Assembly: GCA_035529405.1 (NCBI GenBank)
Contig: DATKWV010000207.1
Coordinates: 1-22,954 of the forward strand
DNA length: 22,954 bases
Direction: 5' to 3'
Source: DATKWV01 sp035529405
Lineage (GTDB): Bacteria; Planctomycetota; Phycisphaerae; Sedimentisphaerales; Anaerobacaceae
The notes under the pieces were generated by a model. That model was not told the DNA's origin. It saw nothing but the letters and a program-made list of their open reading frames with translations, and ran no database searches. The number at the start of each line of letters is the position of its first letter. The stretch's first letter is position 1. Made by a program: the position numbers and the translations under genes. Positions 1-7,836 of the stretch are shown here, in pieces.

Positions 1-142
1 AAAGACTTTTCTATTGACTGCACCAAACCGGTGAATTAACCTACAATCCTGTCTGCATCACGCATTTTGCCTGAACAGCGTAGTTAAGGTAAAAATTATA
101 AATCACTGACAATCGGTACTGTGTTTGGGGAATGTAAAAATA
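1..142. other. Upstream region of the DUF502 gene; no complete gene
   Basis: This stretch holds no complete gene. A plus-strand frame is open from base 1 to a TAA at 37-39, so the last dozen codons of an upstream gene could lie here, but there is too little to identify. A weak promoter-like pair exists: TTGCCT (67-72), 17 bases, TAAAAA (90-95), in an A/T-rich patch before the DUF502 gene. Only the -35-like half resembles the sigma-70 consensus well, so it is recorded as a possibility. Confidence 0.25.
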
Positions 143-856
143 ATGGGACGGTTCAAGAGTTATTTTTTGAGAGGTTTGGCGGTACTTTTACCGACCATTC
201 TGACCATCTGGATATTTGTGTGGGGTTATAAGTTCATCCAGGCAAATATAGGCATCTACATAAATAAGGGCCTGGTTCAGTTGATAATGTTTTTACAGCA
301 CGGAAACGGCCCTACCAAAGAGGTGCTGGAGGAAATCTGGGTAAAAGGGCCGGGCTCTATGGCCGGTTTCATCGTGGCCCTGGTCGGGGTTTGTATGGTA
401 GGGGCGATGCTGGCAAGCGTTGTCGGCAGGACCCTGTGGCGGATGATTGAAAAGTTCATTATGAATACACCCTTCCTGAGACGCGTTTACCCTTATGTAA
501 AGCAGGTTACTGATTTTCTTATCACGCAGCCTAATCAGAAAAAACTTTTTTCACGGGTAGTTGCCGTTGAGTATCCGCGAAAGGGTATATGGTCGCTGGG
601 TTTTGTTACCGGCAGCGGGCTTAAAGAAGTAATAGACAGCGCCGAAAAGGAAGTGCTTACCATTCTTATACCGAATTCACCCACCCCCTTTACCGGTTTT
701 ACGATAATGGTTTCGAAAGACCAGACCATTGAGTTGGATATGACAATTGAAGAAGCAATGAGATTTGCCATCAGTGCCGGTGTTATAGCGCCGGGCAATG
801 TAAATACAGCCTCCGCTTTTCCCGAAATTGAGGGCGAGCCTGACCCGAAAAAATAG
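143..856 (+). CDS. DUF502 family inner-membrane protein
   Basis: A 237-residue member of the DUF502 membrane family, whose biochemical role is not established. Two hydrophobic segments are visible: one near the N-terminus after SYFLRG (about residues 5-30), and a second at about 75-100 (GSMAGFIVALVGVCMVGAML). These are followed by the family's TPFLRRVYPYVKQV segment and a soluble C-terminal part with the characteristic run SPTPFTGF, then IELDMTIEEAM and a final Gly-rich turn. I chose ATG 143 over an in-frame TTG at 125 because GGGGAA (127-132) sits 10 bases before the ATG and family members begin with a short basic stretch before the first helix. The stop is 48 bases before the sulfatase start, so co-transcription is possible but a functional link is not evident. 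Confidence 0.85.
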   Translation: MGRFKSYFLRGLAVLLPTILTIWIFVWGYKFIQANIGIYINKGLVQLIMFLQHGNGPTKEVLEEIWVKGPGSMAGFIVALVGVCMVGAMLASVVGRTLWRMIEKFIMNTPFLRRVYPYVKQVTDFLITQPNQKKLFSRVVAVEYPRKGIWSLGFVTGSGLKEVIDSAEKEVLTILIPNSPTPFTGFTIMVSKDQTIELDMTIEEAMRFAISAGVIAPGNVNTASAFPEIEGEPDPKK

Positions 857-904
857 ACATTTCAACGGTTTTCTTTGCCCCAATACAACGACCGTGTTAA
901 ACAG

Positions 905-2434
905 ATGTTAAATAGAAGGGATTTCATTAAGCGAGCCGGCGCAGGGTTGGGGGTTGTTGTTACCGGCGGCTGCGGGCGACAAATCAGCCGGCAGACTGAA
1001 AAACACGCCGAACGCCCCAGCATAGTCTGGATAATGATGGACGACTGCCGCACCGATGCCCTCGGCTGCTACGGTAAAGCCTGGCCGAAGACCCCGCATA
1101 TCGATAGTATCGCCCGAAAAGGCGTACGTTTTGAAACCGCTGTTGTGCAAAATAGCGTCTGCGCTCCGTCGAGAATGTCGATGATGTCCGGCCATTATCC
1201 TCACACATTCGGGATTATGGCCATGGGCAGACCACAGGACGGCGTGCCTGCTGAAAAACCAAAATGGCAGGCCCCCAATCTGGTTAATTGCTGGAAAAAA
1301 GCCGGCATCAAACCCGTCAACGTCGGCAAACGAAATGCTTATGACAGCGACTGGGACCACCACGGTGACGTACCGCCGCTCTTTGACGCCTGCGGCCGGC
1401 CCGGTGCATACGACCAAAAGAGTAAGGTTGCCCCCCATTTCCTTGAAGAACTTAAATCACGACTGCAGCAAACTAACAGCCGATACCCCGATGTTGTTAC
1501 CGAAACCCACAAATGGGCCATCGGCGGCACTGTACCGCTTAAACCCAATGAAATAAGCACTTCTCGCCTGGGCGACCTCGCAGCCGAAACGTTAAAGCAA
1601 CTGGTTCAAAAGGACGAACCGTTCTTTTTCAGGGTCTCTTTTCACGCCCCTCATGTGCCGTTCCACGTTGCGCCGGAGTATCTTGTTGACCCGGATAAAA
1701 TCGACCTGCCTTTTCCAACCGACGAAGAATTAAAGAACAAGCCGCGGTTTGAACGGGAGAAGCTGAGCATTTATTCCGGTGCGCCGAACCTCACCAGAGA
1801 ACAGATTAAACTTGCAAGGGCTACTTATTACGGAATGGTCAACCTTGTGGACGTTCAGGTGGGTAAATTGCTGGACGTTCTCAAAAAAGTCGGCCTTGTC
1901 GATAACACCATTATTATTGTCAATTCCGACCAGGGACTTTTGCTGGGCGAGCACGGCCTCTGGAAAAAACGCGCCTTTTACGACCAGAACGTCTGTGTTC
2001 CTTTTATTTTGAGTTGTCCGGCTCTCCTTCCATCGGGAAAGGTTATCGACGAACCAGTTGAAATGGTGGACTTTATGCCGACATTAATGGATTTATCGGG
2101 CCTGGACGTACCTGCGGCGATTAGCGGCCGAAGTCTCTGTCGGCTGATAAGAGGTGATGTCAGGCGGCACAGACACGCCTGCTTTGCCGAAATCGACCAC
2201 AGCAGGTCCATGTACAAAGAACTGCGCAGCGGCACAGGCCGACGCGTTATGGTCCGTACAAAACAATGGAAGCTGGAGTATTTCATGGACCCGCGGGTAG
2301 CGGACAAGGACGGTGCTTTATACGATTTGCAAAAAGACCCGCGCGAGGAAAATAATCTTTACGGCAAAGTTGAATACTCACACATAATAAAAGACCTCGA
2401 AAACCTGGCTGAAAAATGGGACCAGGCGAGTTAG
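905..2434 (+). CDS. Tat-exported type I sulfatase (formylglycine-dependent)
   Basis: A 509-residue sulfatase of the alkaline phosphatase superfamily, expected to hydrolyse a sulfate ester on an extracellular substrate, probably a glycan. The start ATG 905 gives an N-terminus with RRDFIKRAGAGLG, a twin-arginine signal; the in-frame TTG at 875 only adds ten residues. A Cys at residue 23 after VTGG could be a poor lipobox. Metal ligands Asp46-Asp47 are followed by the modification site Cys86-Ala-Pro-Ser-Arg90, the CxPxR motif whose Cys becomes formylglycine. The second metal site is Asp342-Gln343-Gly344, followed by GEHGLWKKRAFYDQ, where His and Lys are usual active-site residues. Gln343 stands where His or Asn is more common. 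No maturation enzyme (anSME or FGE) lies in the window. It is followed after 33 bases by two GH3 genes, which suggests joint glycan degradation. The exact substrate cannot be read from sequence. Confidence 0.9.
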   Translation: MLNRRDFIKRAGAGLGVVVTGGCGRQISRQTEKHAERPSIVWIMMDDCRTDALGCYGKAWPKTPHIDSIARKGVRFETAVVQNSVCAPSRMSMMSGHYPHTFGIMAMGRPQDGVPAEKPKWQAPNLVNCWKKAGIKPVNVGKRNAYDSDWDHHGDVPPLFDACGRPGAYDQKSKVAPHFLEELKSRLQQTNSRYPDVVTETHKWAIGGTVPLKPNEISTSRLGDLAAETLKQLVQKDEPFFFRVSFHAPHVPFHVAPEYLVDPDKIDLPFPTDEELKNKPRFEREKLSIYSGAPNLTREQIKLARATYYGMVNLVDVQVGKLLDVLKKVGLVDNTIIIVNSDQGLLLGEHGLWKKRAFYDQNVCVPFILSCPALLPSGKVIDEPVEMVDFMPTLMDLSGLDVPAAISGRSLCRLIRGDVRRHRHACFAEIDHSRSMYKELRSGTGRRVMVRTKQWKLEYFMDPRVADKDGALYDLQKDPREENNLYGKVEYSHIIKDLENLAEKWDQAS

Positions 2435-2467
2435 TTTGGGCACGGAGGTCGGCAAGGAGAAAGAGCA

Positions 2468-4801
2468 ATGTTTTTCAAAAGGTATTCTATTAGTGTAATT
2501 ATGGTTGTCGGTTTTACTTTTCTAACCAATCCTTTGGTTTTTGGCCTGTCCGGAACGGACAGGCCGCTATATCTGGACCCTGCCCAGCCGGTTGATGTCA
2601 GGGTCGAGGATTTACTGGCAAGGATGACTTTGGAAGAAAAAGTCGGACAAATGAATATGCCCTGCGTTTACAACAGGCAACTGGGCAGATCCAGGGACGA
2701 CAAAATCGACGGCTGCAGGAAATTCGCCTCAGGGACACTGTTGGAAAGCATAGGGCCGGGCGGTGGGTTTTTTACACTGGCCAACGAAATACAGCGAGAG
2801 GGCACTCGTCCGCAGGCTCAATTCTTCAATGAGCTGCAAAAAATAGCGATTGAACAGACCCGTCTGAAGATACCGCTGCTGGAGACTGAGGAGGGAACAC
2901 ACGGCATGATGTGTCCAGGCGGCACGATTTTCCCGGAGGGTCTGGCAATCGGCAGTACCTGGAATATGGAACTGGTGAGACAGATTTATGCCGCCGCCGC
3001 AAGAGAGGCAAGGGCTGTGGGCATCCATCAGTTATGTACATTGGTTATCGAACCTAACAGAGACCCGCGACACGGAAGAAACCAAGAGGGATACAGTGAG
3101 GACCCGTATTTATGTTCGCGGATAGCCGAGTCCATAGTTGAAGGGGCACAGGGCGCTGGAATTTGCGCCGACGACAAGGTGGTGGCTGTGCTTTGCCACT
3201 ATCCCGGCCAGACAGAAGGTGAAAACGGCATCAACCGCGGCGCGATGAATGTTTCTGAAAGGCATATAAGGGAGGTTTTCCTGCCGCCCTGGGAAGCTGG
3301 TATTAAAAAGGCAGGTGCCTTAGGTGTTATGGCTACCCATCCAGCGATAGACGGCATCCCCAATCACGGCTCGGTCAAACATCTAACAAAGATTCTTCGC
3401 GGAGAATTAGGGTTCAAAGGCTGTGTGCTGAGCGAGGGAAGTAACACAGGGACACTGTTATATGAGCGTGTTGCAGCCACGCCGGCCGATGCCGCTGTCG
3501 AGGTTATCACAGCCGGCGTTGACGTGGATATAGCGTTTGAGCCCGGCTACAGGCACGCGATGATACAAAACGTCAAAGAAGGCAGGGTCGCCACAGAGAC
3601 AATTGACAGAGCGGTTCGCCGGATTTTGAGAATTAAATTCCTTTTAGGCCTGTTTGAAAATCCGTATGTTGACCCTGACCGTGCTGTCGAAGTTGTTCAT
3701 ACAAAGCAGCATCAGGAACTGGCCCTTCAGACCGCACGCGAGGGAATAGTCCTGTTGAAAAACCGGAACAATCTTCTGCCTTTGAACAAAAACATAAAAT
3801 CAATTGCGGTAATAGGCCCGAATGCGGACAACAAAGCAGGCCAGCTCGGTGATTATATACCGAAAAAGATACTGCAGGAGATAGTTACCGTCCTTGATGG
3901 AATCAAAAACAAGGTCTCTGACCAAACCGAGGTTGTGTATGTAAAGGGATGTAATATTCTGGGCACGGATTTGGACGAACTCCAGCAGGCCAGGCGAGCA
4001 GCCGAACAGGCGGACGTGGCGGTGGTGGTGATTGGTGAAAATGAAGTAACAAATGGGGAAAGTCACGATGCAGCCGACCTGGATTTGACGGGTCTGCAGG
4101 AAGACCTTGTCAAAGCGGTGGTTGCAAGCGGAACTCCTGTGGTTGTGGTGCTGATAAATGGAAGACCTCTGTCAATTCGCTGGGTGGCGGAGAATGTGGA
4201 TGCAATTGTGGAGGCGTGGAATTGCGGCGAGCGGGGCGGCAACGCCGTTGCCGACGTTGTCTTCGGTGACTATAACCCGAGCGGACGATTGCCCATTACC
4301 ATTCCTCGTCATGTCGGCCAACTGCCGTTTTATTATAATTGTAAACAATCAAAGGCAAACAGGCTGAAATTCGGATACGTAACTATGCCTTTGACCCCGC
4401 TGTTCGAGTTCGGATACGGACTGAGCTACACTAAGTTCGAATACAGTAATCTTCAAATCGGCCCTAAACCGCCGGCAAAGAAAATAGGTGCCGGCAGCGG
4501 AGTTCATATCAGTATGGATGTAAAGAACGCCGGCGACCGTGAAGGTGCGGAGGTGGTGCAGTTGTATATAAACGATTGTATCAGCAGTGTTACAACGCCG
4601 ATGAAGGAGCTTAAAGGTTTTGAGAAGGTAACGCTTGACCCGGGAGAAAAGAAGACGGTCGAATTTACAGTTCCGGCTTATCAACTATCTGTTCTGGACC
4701 GGAATATGCAGCGAGTAGTGGAGCCGGGCACTTTTGATGTTATGGTCGGGGCTTCATCGGAAGACATACGGCTGAAAGGAACTTTCGAAATAAAAGATTA
4801 A
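2468..4801 (+). CDS. Secreted glycoside hydrolase family 3 protein, first paralogue (atypical active site)
   Basis: A 777-residue GH3 protein, by family an exo-acting beta-glycosidase. Start ATG 2468 has AAGGAGA at 2454-2460. A signal peptide covers about residues 1-27. Next come the TIM-barrel domain (about 40-390), the alpha/beta sandwich domain (about 420-650, with NRNNLLPLNKN and GRPLSIRW) and a C-terminal fibronectin III-like domain (about 670-775). GH3 landmarks are present: NRDPRHGRNQEGYSEDPYL, ATHPAIDGIPNHG and GFKGCVLSEG. The nucleophile position, usually Asp in an SDW/SDY context, is Glu323 here. The usual Lys-His pair is Cys243-His244, and the substrate-binding Asp of DxxHG is Glu142. 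Glu531 (GES) or Glu524 is the likely acid/base. Its neighbour is a close paralogue with the same changes. Sugar specificity is unknown; beta-glucosidase or xylosidase would be a guess. Confidence 0.9.
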   Translation: MFFKRYSISVIMVVGFTFLTNPLVFGLSGTDRPLYLDPAQPVDVRVEDLLARMTLEEKVGQMNMPCVYNRQLGRSRDDKIDGCRKFASGTLLESIGPGGGFFTLANEIQREGTRPQAQFFNELQKIAIEQTRLKIPLLETEEGTHGMMCPGGTIFPEGLAIGSTWNMELVRQIYAAAAREARAVGIHQLCTLVIEPNRDPRHGRNQEGYSEDPYLCSRIAESIVEGAQGAGICADDKVVAVLCHYPGQTEGENGINRGAMNVSERHIREVFLPPWEAGIKKAGALGVMATHPAIDGIPNHGSVKHLTKILRGELGFKGCVLSEGSNTGTLLYERVAATPADAAVEVITAGVDVDIAFEPGYRHAMIQNVKEGRVATETIDRAVRRILRIKFLLGLFENPYVDPDRAVEVVHTKQHQELALQTAREGIVLLKNRNNLLPLNKNIKSIAVIGPNADNKAGQLGDYIPKKILQEIVTVLDGIKNKVSDQTEVVYVKGCNILGTDLDELQQARRAAEQADVAVVVIGENEVTNGESHDAADLDLTGLQEDLVKAVVASGTPVVVVLINGRPLSIRWVAENVDAIVEAWNCGERGGNAVADVVFGDYNPSGRLPITIPRHVGQLPFYYNCKQSKANRLKFGYVTMPLTPLFEFGYGLSYTKFEYSNLQIGPKPPAKKIGAGSGVHISMDVKNAGDREGAEVVQLYINDCISSVTTPMKELKGFEKVTLDPGEKKTVEFTVPAYQLSVLDRNMQRVVEPGTFDVMVGASSEDIRLKGTFEIKD

Positions 4802-4819
4802 CCCTTGGAGAAAATCTTT

Positions 4820-7108
4820 ATGAAGTATTCAGCAAGTGTGATTTTGGTGACTGGTTTTATTTTTCTGATTGACCCTGTGGTTTTTGCCCGGCCCGGAACG
4901 AACAGCCCGTTATATCTGGACCCTGCCCAGCCGGTTGATGTCAGGGTCGAGGATTTACTGGCAAGGATGACCCTGAAAGAAAAAATCGGGCAGATGAATA
5001 TGGCCGTCAGAATCAGTAAAGATGAATGCACGGAATTTGTTAAAGGTACCTTTGCAAAAACCATAGATATAGGGCCGGGATGCGGGCTTTGGGCGCCCAT
5101 ACACCTGTTACCTTTGCCAGAAGACGCCCGCAAATATGCCCAATGCTCGAATGAATTCCAAAAGATAGCGGCAGAGCAGACCCGTTTGGGCATACCACTT
5201 CTGTTTATTGAGGAAGGAACCCATCAGTTACTGGTATCCGGTGCTACTGTTTTCCCCGAAGGGTTAGCCATAGGCAGCACATGGAATATGGACCTGGTCA
5301 GGCAAATCTACTCTGCAGTCGCAAGAGAAGCAAGAGCCATAGGCACTCATCAGATATGTACGCTGGTTATCGAGCCTAACAGGGACCCGAGAATGGGAAG
5401 AAACGAAGAAGGGTACAGTGAAGACCCGTATCTGTGCTCGCGCGTTGCCCAGGCCATAGTTGAAGGTGCTCAGGGCAAAGATGTCTCTGCTGCCGATAAG
5501 GTAGTGGCCACACTTTGTCATTTCCCCGGCCAAAGTCAGCCCGTCAGCGGCCTTGAGCACGGTCCGATGGAGATTTCCGAGAGGTCTCTTAGGGAAACTT
5601 TCCTTCCTCCCTGGGTAGCCGGTATCAAAGAGGCTGGAGCCTTGGGAGTCATGGCTACATATCCTTCAATAAATGGTGTTCCTGCCCATAGTTCCGCCTG
5701 GCTTTTGACAAAGGTCCTTCGAGAAGAACTTGGGTTCCAGGGTTGTGTGGTTGGTGAGGGAGCTGCCTTCGAGCGGGCTTTGATATGGACCGGAACTGTC
5801 GCAACACAAAAGGAAGCCGGAAAACAGGCCGTCGAGGCCGGTGTCGATATAAGTATATGGCTGGAACCGGCATATATGAAACCTCTGATAGAGAATGTGC
5901 AGGATGGATATGTCTCTATGGAGACAATCGACAGGGCTGTTCGCCGGATTCTAAGGCTCAAGTTCGTTTTAGGCTTATTTGAGAATCCCTATGTTGACCC
6001 TGAAAGGGCCGTTAAAGTCTTTCATTGTGAGCAACACACGCAACTAGCCCTGAGGGTTGCCCGCGAAGGAATAGTTTTGTTGAAAAACCAGGGCAATCTT
6101 CTGCCGTTGAGCAAAAACATAAAATCAATCGCGGTAATAGGCCCGAACGCCGACGCACCGATTAACCAGCTTGGCGATTACACTGCTGTAGGCTCACAGG
6201 AAATAGTAACGGTTCTCGACGGTATCAAAAACAAGGTATCGCCGGATGTCAAGGTCACCTATGTAAAAGGTTGTGATGTCTTTAACACCGATACAAACGA
6301 AATCGAAAAAGCCAAAAGCGCAGCCGCAAATGCCGATATAGCCGTAGTAGCCATTGGTGAATGCAGAACAACAGACGGCGAGTCTTTCGATGTGGCCAGC
6401 CTGGACCTGACGGGCCTGCAGGAAGATTTGGTCAAGGCCGTGGTAGCAAGCGGCACTCCCACAGTTGTTGTGCTGATAAATGGCAGACCCTTGTCAATCC
6501 GCTGGATAGCCGAGAACGCCCCTGCCATTCTCGAAGCCTGGAATTGCGGCGAACAAGGCGGCAATGCCGTTGCCGATGTGCTCTTTGGTGATTATAACCC
6601 GGGCGGAAAACTGCCGATTACGATTCCCCGTCACGTCGGACAGTTACCGGCCTGCTATAATTACAAACCCCCGAAACACTCGTATGTGGACATGAATTCC
6701 ACACCCTTGTTTGAGTTCGGATACGGCCTTAGTTACACAGAATTTGAATACGCCAATCTACAAATCGCCCCGCGGCCACCGGCAAAAAAGTTCGGCCCCG
6801 GCAGCGGTGTTCAGGTCAGCCTCGACGTAAAAAATGTTGGCCAACGCGAAGGCACCGAAATCGTTCAATTGTATATAAACGATTGTGTAAGCAGTGTGAC
6901 CACGCCCGTAAAGCAGCTCAAAGGTTTCAGCAGGGTAGTGCTTGAGCCGGGCCGGCAAAAGACAGTGCAATTTGAAGTCCCTGCCTATGAATTATCCCTT
7001 CTCGACCGCCATCTCAAAAGGGTTGTGGAACCCGGGACTTTTAAGGTCATGGTGGGCGGTTCATCGCAGGATATACGACTGACGGGAACCTTCGAAATAA
7101 CCGATTAG
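4820..7108 (+). CDS. Secreted glycoside hydrolase family 3 protein, second paralogue (atypical active site)
   Basis: A 762-residue GH3 protein with the same domain order as the preceding gene: signal peptide ending near VVFA (about residue 23), TIM-barrel domain, alpha/beta sandwich, fibronectin III-like C-terminus. Start ATG 4820 is preferred over the in-frame TTG 4805 because GGAG (4807-4810) is 9 bases upstream. The intergenic gap is only 18 bases, so the two genes are surely one transcript. The nucleophile position is Glu313 in GFQGCVVGEG. The catalytic-pocket motif reads LCHFPGQ instead of the usual AKHF, and EEGTHQ replaces the usual DxxHG, as in the first paralogue. A possible acid/base Glu lies in TDGESFDVASLDL. 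The two proteins are similar over their whole length but differ in the loop after the nucleophile and in the insertion near residues 60-95, so they may split substrates. Confidence 0.9.
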   Translation: MKYSASVILVTGFIFLIDPVVFARPGTNSPLYLDPAQPVDVRVEDLLARMTLKEKIGQMNMAVRISKDECTEFVKGTFAKTIDIGPGCGLWAPIHLLPLPEDARKYAQCSNEFQKIAAEQTRLGIPLLFIEEGTHQLLVSGATVFPEGLAIGSTWNMDLVRQIYSAVAREARAIGTHQICTLVIEPNRDPRMGRNEEGYSEDPYLCSRVAQAIVEGAQGKDVSAADKVVATLCHFPGQSQPVSGLEHGPMEISERSLRETFLPPWVAGIKEAGALGVMATYPSINGVPAHSSAWLLTKVLREELGFQGCVVGEGAAFERALIWTGTVATQKEAGKQAVEAGVDISIWLEPAYMKPLIENVQDGYVSMETIDRAVRRILRLKFVLGLFENPYVDPERAVKVFHCEQHTQLALRVAREGIVLLKNQGNLLPLSKNIKSIAVIGPNADAPINQLGDYTAVGSQEIVTVLDGIKNKVSPDVKVTYVKGCDVFNTDTNEIEKAKSAAANADIAVVAIGECRTTDGESFDVASLDLTGLQEDLVKAVVASGTPTVVVLINGRPLSIRWIAENAPAILEAWNCGEQGGNAVADVLFGDYNPGGKLPITIPRHVGQLPACYNYKPPKHSYVDMNSTPLFEFGYGLSYTEFEYANLQIAPRPPAKKFGPGSGVQVSLDVKNVGQREGTEIVQLYINDCVSSVTTPVKQLKGFSRVVLEPGRQKTVQFEVPAYELSLLDRHLKRVVEPGTFKVMVGGSSQDIRLTGTFEITD

Positions 7109-7191
7109 CCGACGCCCTGCGGCTGTAAAGCCCGCTCAAACCGCCGGGTATTTGGGGCCGTGGTCAATGAGCGTTTTCCTAAGTAACGCTG

Positions 7192-7222
7192 CCGCCTGGC
7201 TTAAAAAACCTCAGGGCGGTTT
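7192..7222 (+). terminator. Possible intrinsic terminator after the GH3 genes
   Basis: CCGCCTG (7192-7198) pairs with CAGGGCGG (7212-7219) with a single bulged G, around a 13-base A-rich loop, and is followed by TTT then C. The stem is strong but the T tract is short, so termination would be imperfect. It lies between the last GH3 gene and the next promoter, where a terminator is expected. Confidence 0.4.
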
Positions 7223-7244
7223 CGGCATACAAACTGCCGACCAA

Positions 7245-7288
7245 AACAATACTTGCACTTACAGTGTTTTCTTGGTATAAGTATTGTT
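7245..7288. promoter_or_regulatory. Perfect 10-bp inverted repeat enclosing the hpf promoter (candidate operator)
   Basis: AACAATACTT (7245-7254) is the exact reverse complement of AAGTATTGTT (7279-7288), with 24 bases between. The left arm overlaps the first two bases of the -35 and the right arm overlaps the end of the -10 and the predicted start site. Such placement suits two half-sites for a dimeric repressor, or a stem at the promoter. No regulator gene is adjacent, so the binder is unknown. Confidence 0.5.
7253..7281 (+). promoter_or_regulatory. Sigma-70-type promoter for hpf-ptsN-ptsH
   Basis: TTGCAC (7253-7258), a 17-base spacer and TATAAG (7276-7281) match the housekeeping consensus at 5 of 6 bases in the -10 and 4 of 6 in the -35. 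Transcription would begin near 7288, giving an hpf leader of roughly 155 bases. No sigma-54 -24/-12 pattern was found, though one might be expected for an hpf/ptsN locus. Confidence 0.6.
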
Positions 7289-7442
7289 ACCGCCAAAACC
7301 GGATTAAGCGCGTACGGGAACGCAGGATGCTTTTTCGGATGCGGTTTTCTTTGCCGATTTGGCGGTTAACTGTGCCAGGTTTTGGTTGGCAGGTTCGTAT
7401 TATTTGAACAGTTTTTTTGCCCATAGTTTAAGGAGAAGGACC

Positions 7443-7754
7443 TTGCTTTTTACTATTAGCGGAAAACATGTCAGAATAACCGACGCCATTAAAAGCTACG
7501 CGCAGGAAAAAACTTCCAAGCTTCCTCGATTTTACGACAGTATCAACAAGGTGGAAGTAATCATCGAAGGCAACTCCGGCGGCAATTCTGAAGTGGAGAT
7601 AATAGCCAGCGCCGAGCACAACAAGATTTTCGTCGTCACCCAGAGCGGCCAGGACGCCTACAAATGCATAGACGCCGCGGTGCATAAACTCGAAAGACAG
7701 CTTAAAAGAATAAAGGGCAAGGAACGCGACAGCAAGCATGGAAGCCTGCAGTGA
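7443..7754 (+). CDS. hpf: Short-form ribosome hibernation promoting factor
   Basis: A 103-residue HPF/YfiA (RaiA) family protein. Family members bind the 30S subunit at the mRNA/tRNA channel and hold ribosomes inactive during starvation. The start is TTG 7443: AGGAG at 7431-7435 lies 7 bases upstream and the protein then begins MLFTISGKHVRITDAIKSY, matching the usual N-terminus. The fold is seen as VEVIIEG, EVEIIASAEHNKIFVV, the DAYKCIDAAVHKLERQLKR helix and a basic tail (KRIKGKERDSKH). It lacks the C-terminal dimerisation domain of long HPF, so by length it is the short type. It stands first in a locus with ptsN, ptsH and ptsI, an arrangement related to the hpf-ptsN order seen after rpoN in proteobacteria; rpoN is not present here. 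Confidence 0.88.
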   Translation: MLFTISGKHVRITDAIKSYAQEKTSKLPRFYDSINKVEVIIEGNSGGNSEVEIIASAEHNKIFVVTQSGQDAYKCIDAAVHKLERQLKRIKGKERDSKHGSLQ

Positions 7755-7836
7755 CGGCAGTTTACTGCCGGCGTTCCTTGGTGATACCGGTTTGGCCGTT
7801 AAGGACATGTAGAGTGTATTTTTTAGGAAAGGCAGA

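Larger units (their letters stand above)
7109..7442. other. Gene-free region between the GH3 pair and hpf (short hairpins and a promoter)
   Basis: No protein gene is supported here; the in-frame extension of hpf back to TTG 7359 has no ribosome binding site and no family similarity. The region holds several short inverted repeats: AGCCG/CGGCT at 7107-7124, AGCGTT (7170-7175) with AACGCT (7185-7190), and a longer terminator-like stem at 7192-7219. A promoter framed by a 10-bp inverted repeat follows at 7245-7288. The remaining leader to the hpf start is about 155 bases with nothing else recognised. Confidence 0.6.

Noticed and set aside
14..47. Promoter TTGACT with TACAAT upstream of the DUF502 gene
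   Set aside because: The spacer would be 22 bases, too long for a sigma-70 promoter.
866..7355. 14-base word CGGTTTTCTTTGCC present at 866-879 and 7342-7355
   Set aside because: About one shared 14-mer is expected by chance in a 23-kb window, and the flanks do not match.
7380..7410. Possible sigma-54 promoter (TTGGCAGG) upstream of hpf
   Set aside because: The -12 GC is missing at the required 10-base distance, and a much better sigma-70 promoter lies upstream.
7359..7442. N-terminal 28-codon extension of hpf from TTG 7359
   Set aside because: HPF proteins start at the MLFTISGKHV-like strand, and AGGAG at 7431-7435 clearly serves TTG 7443.
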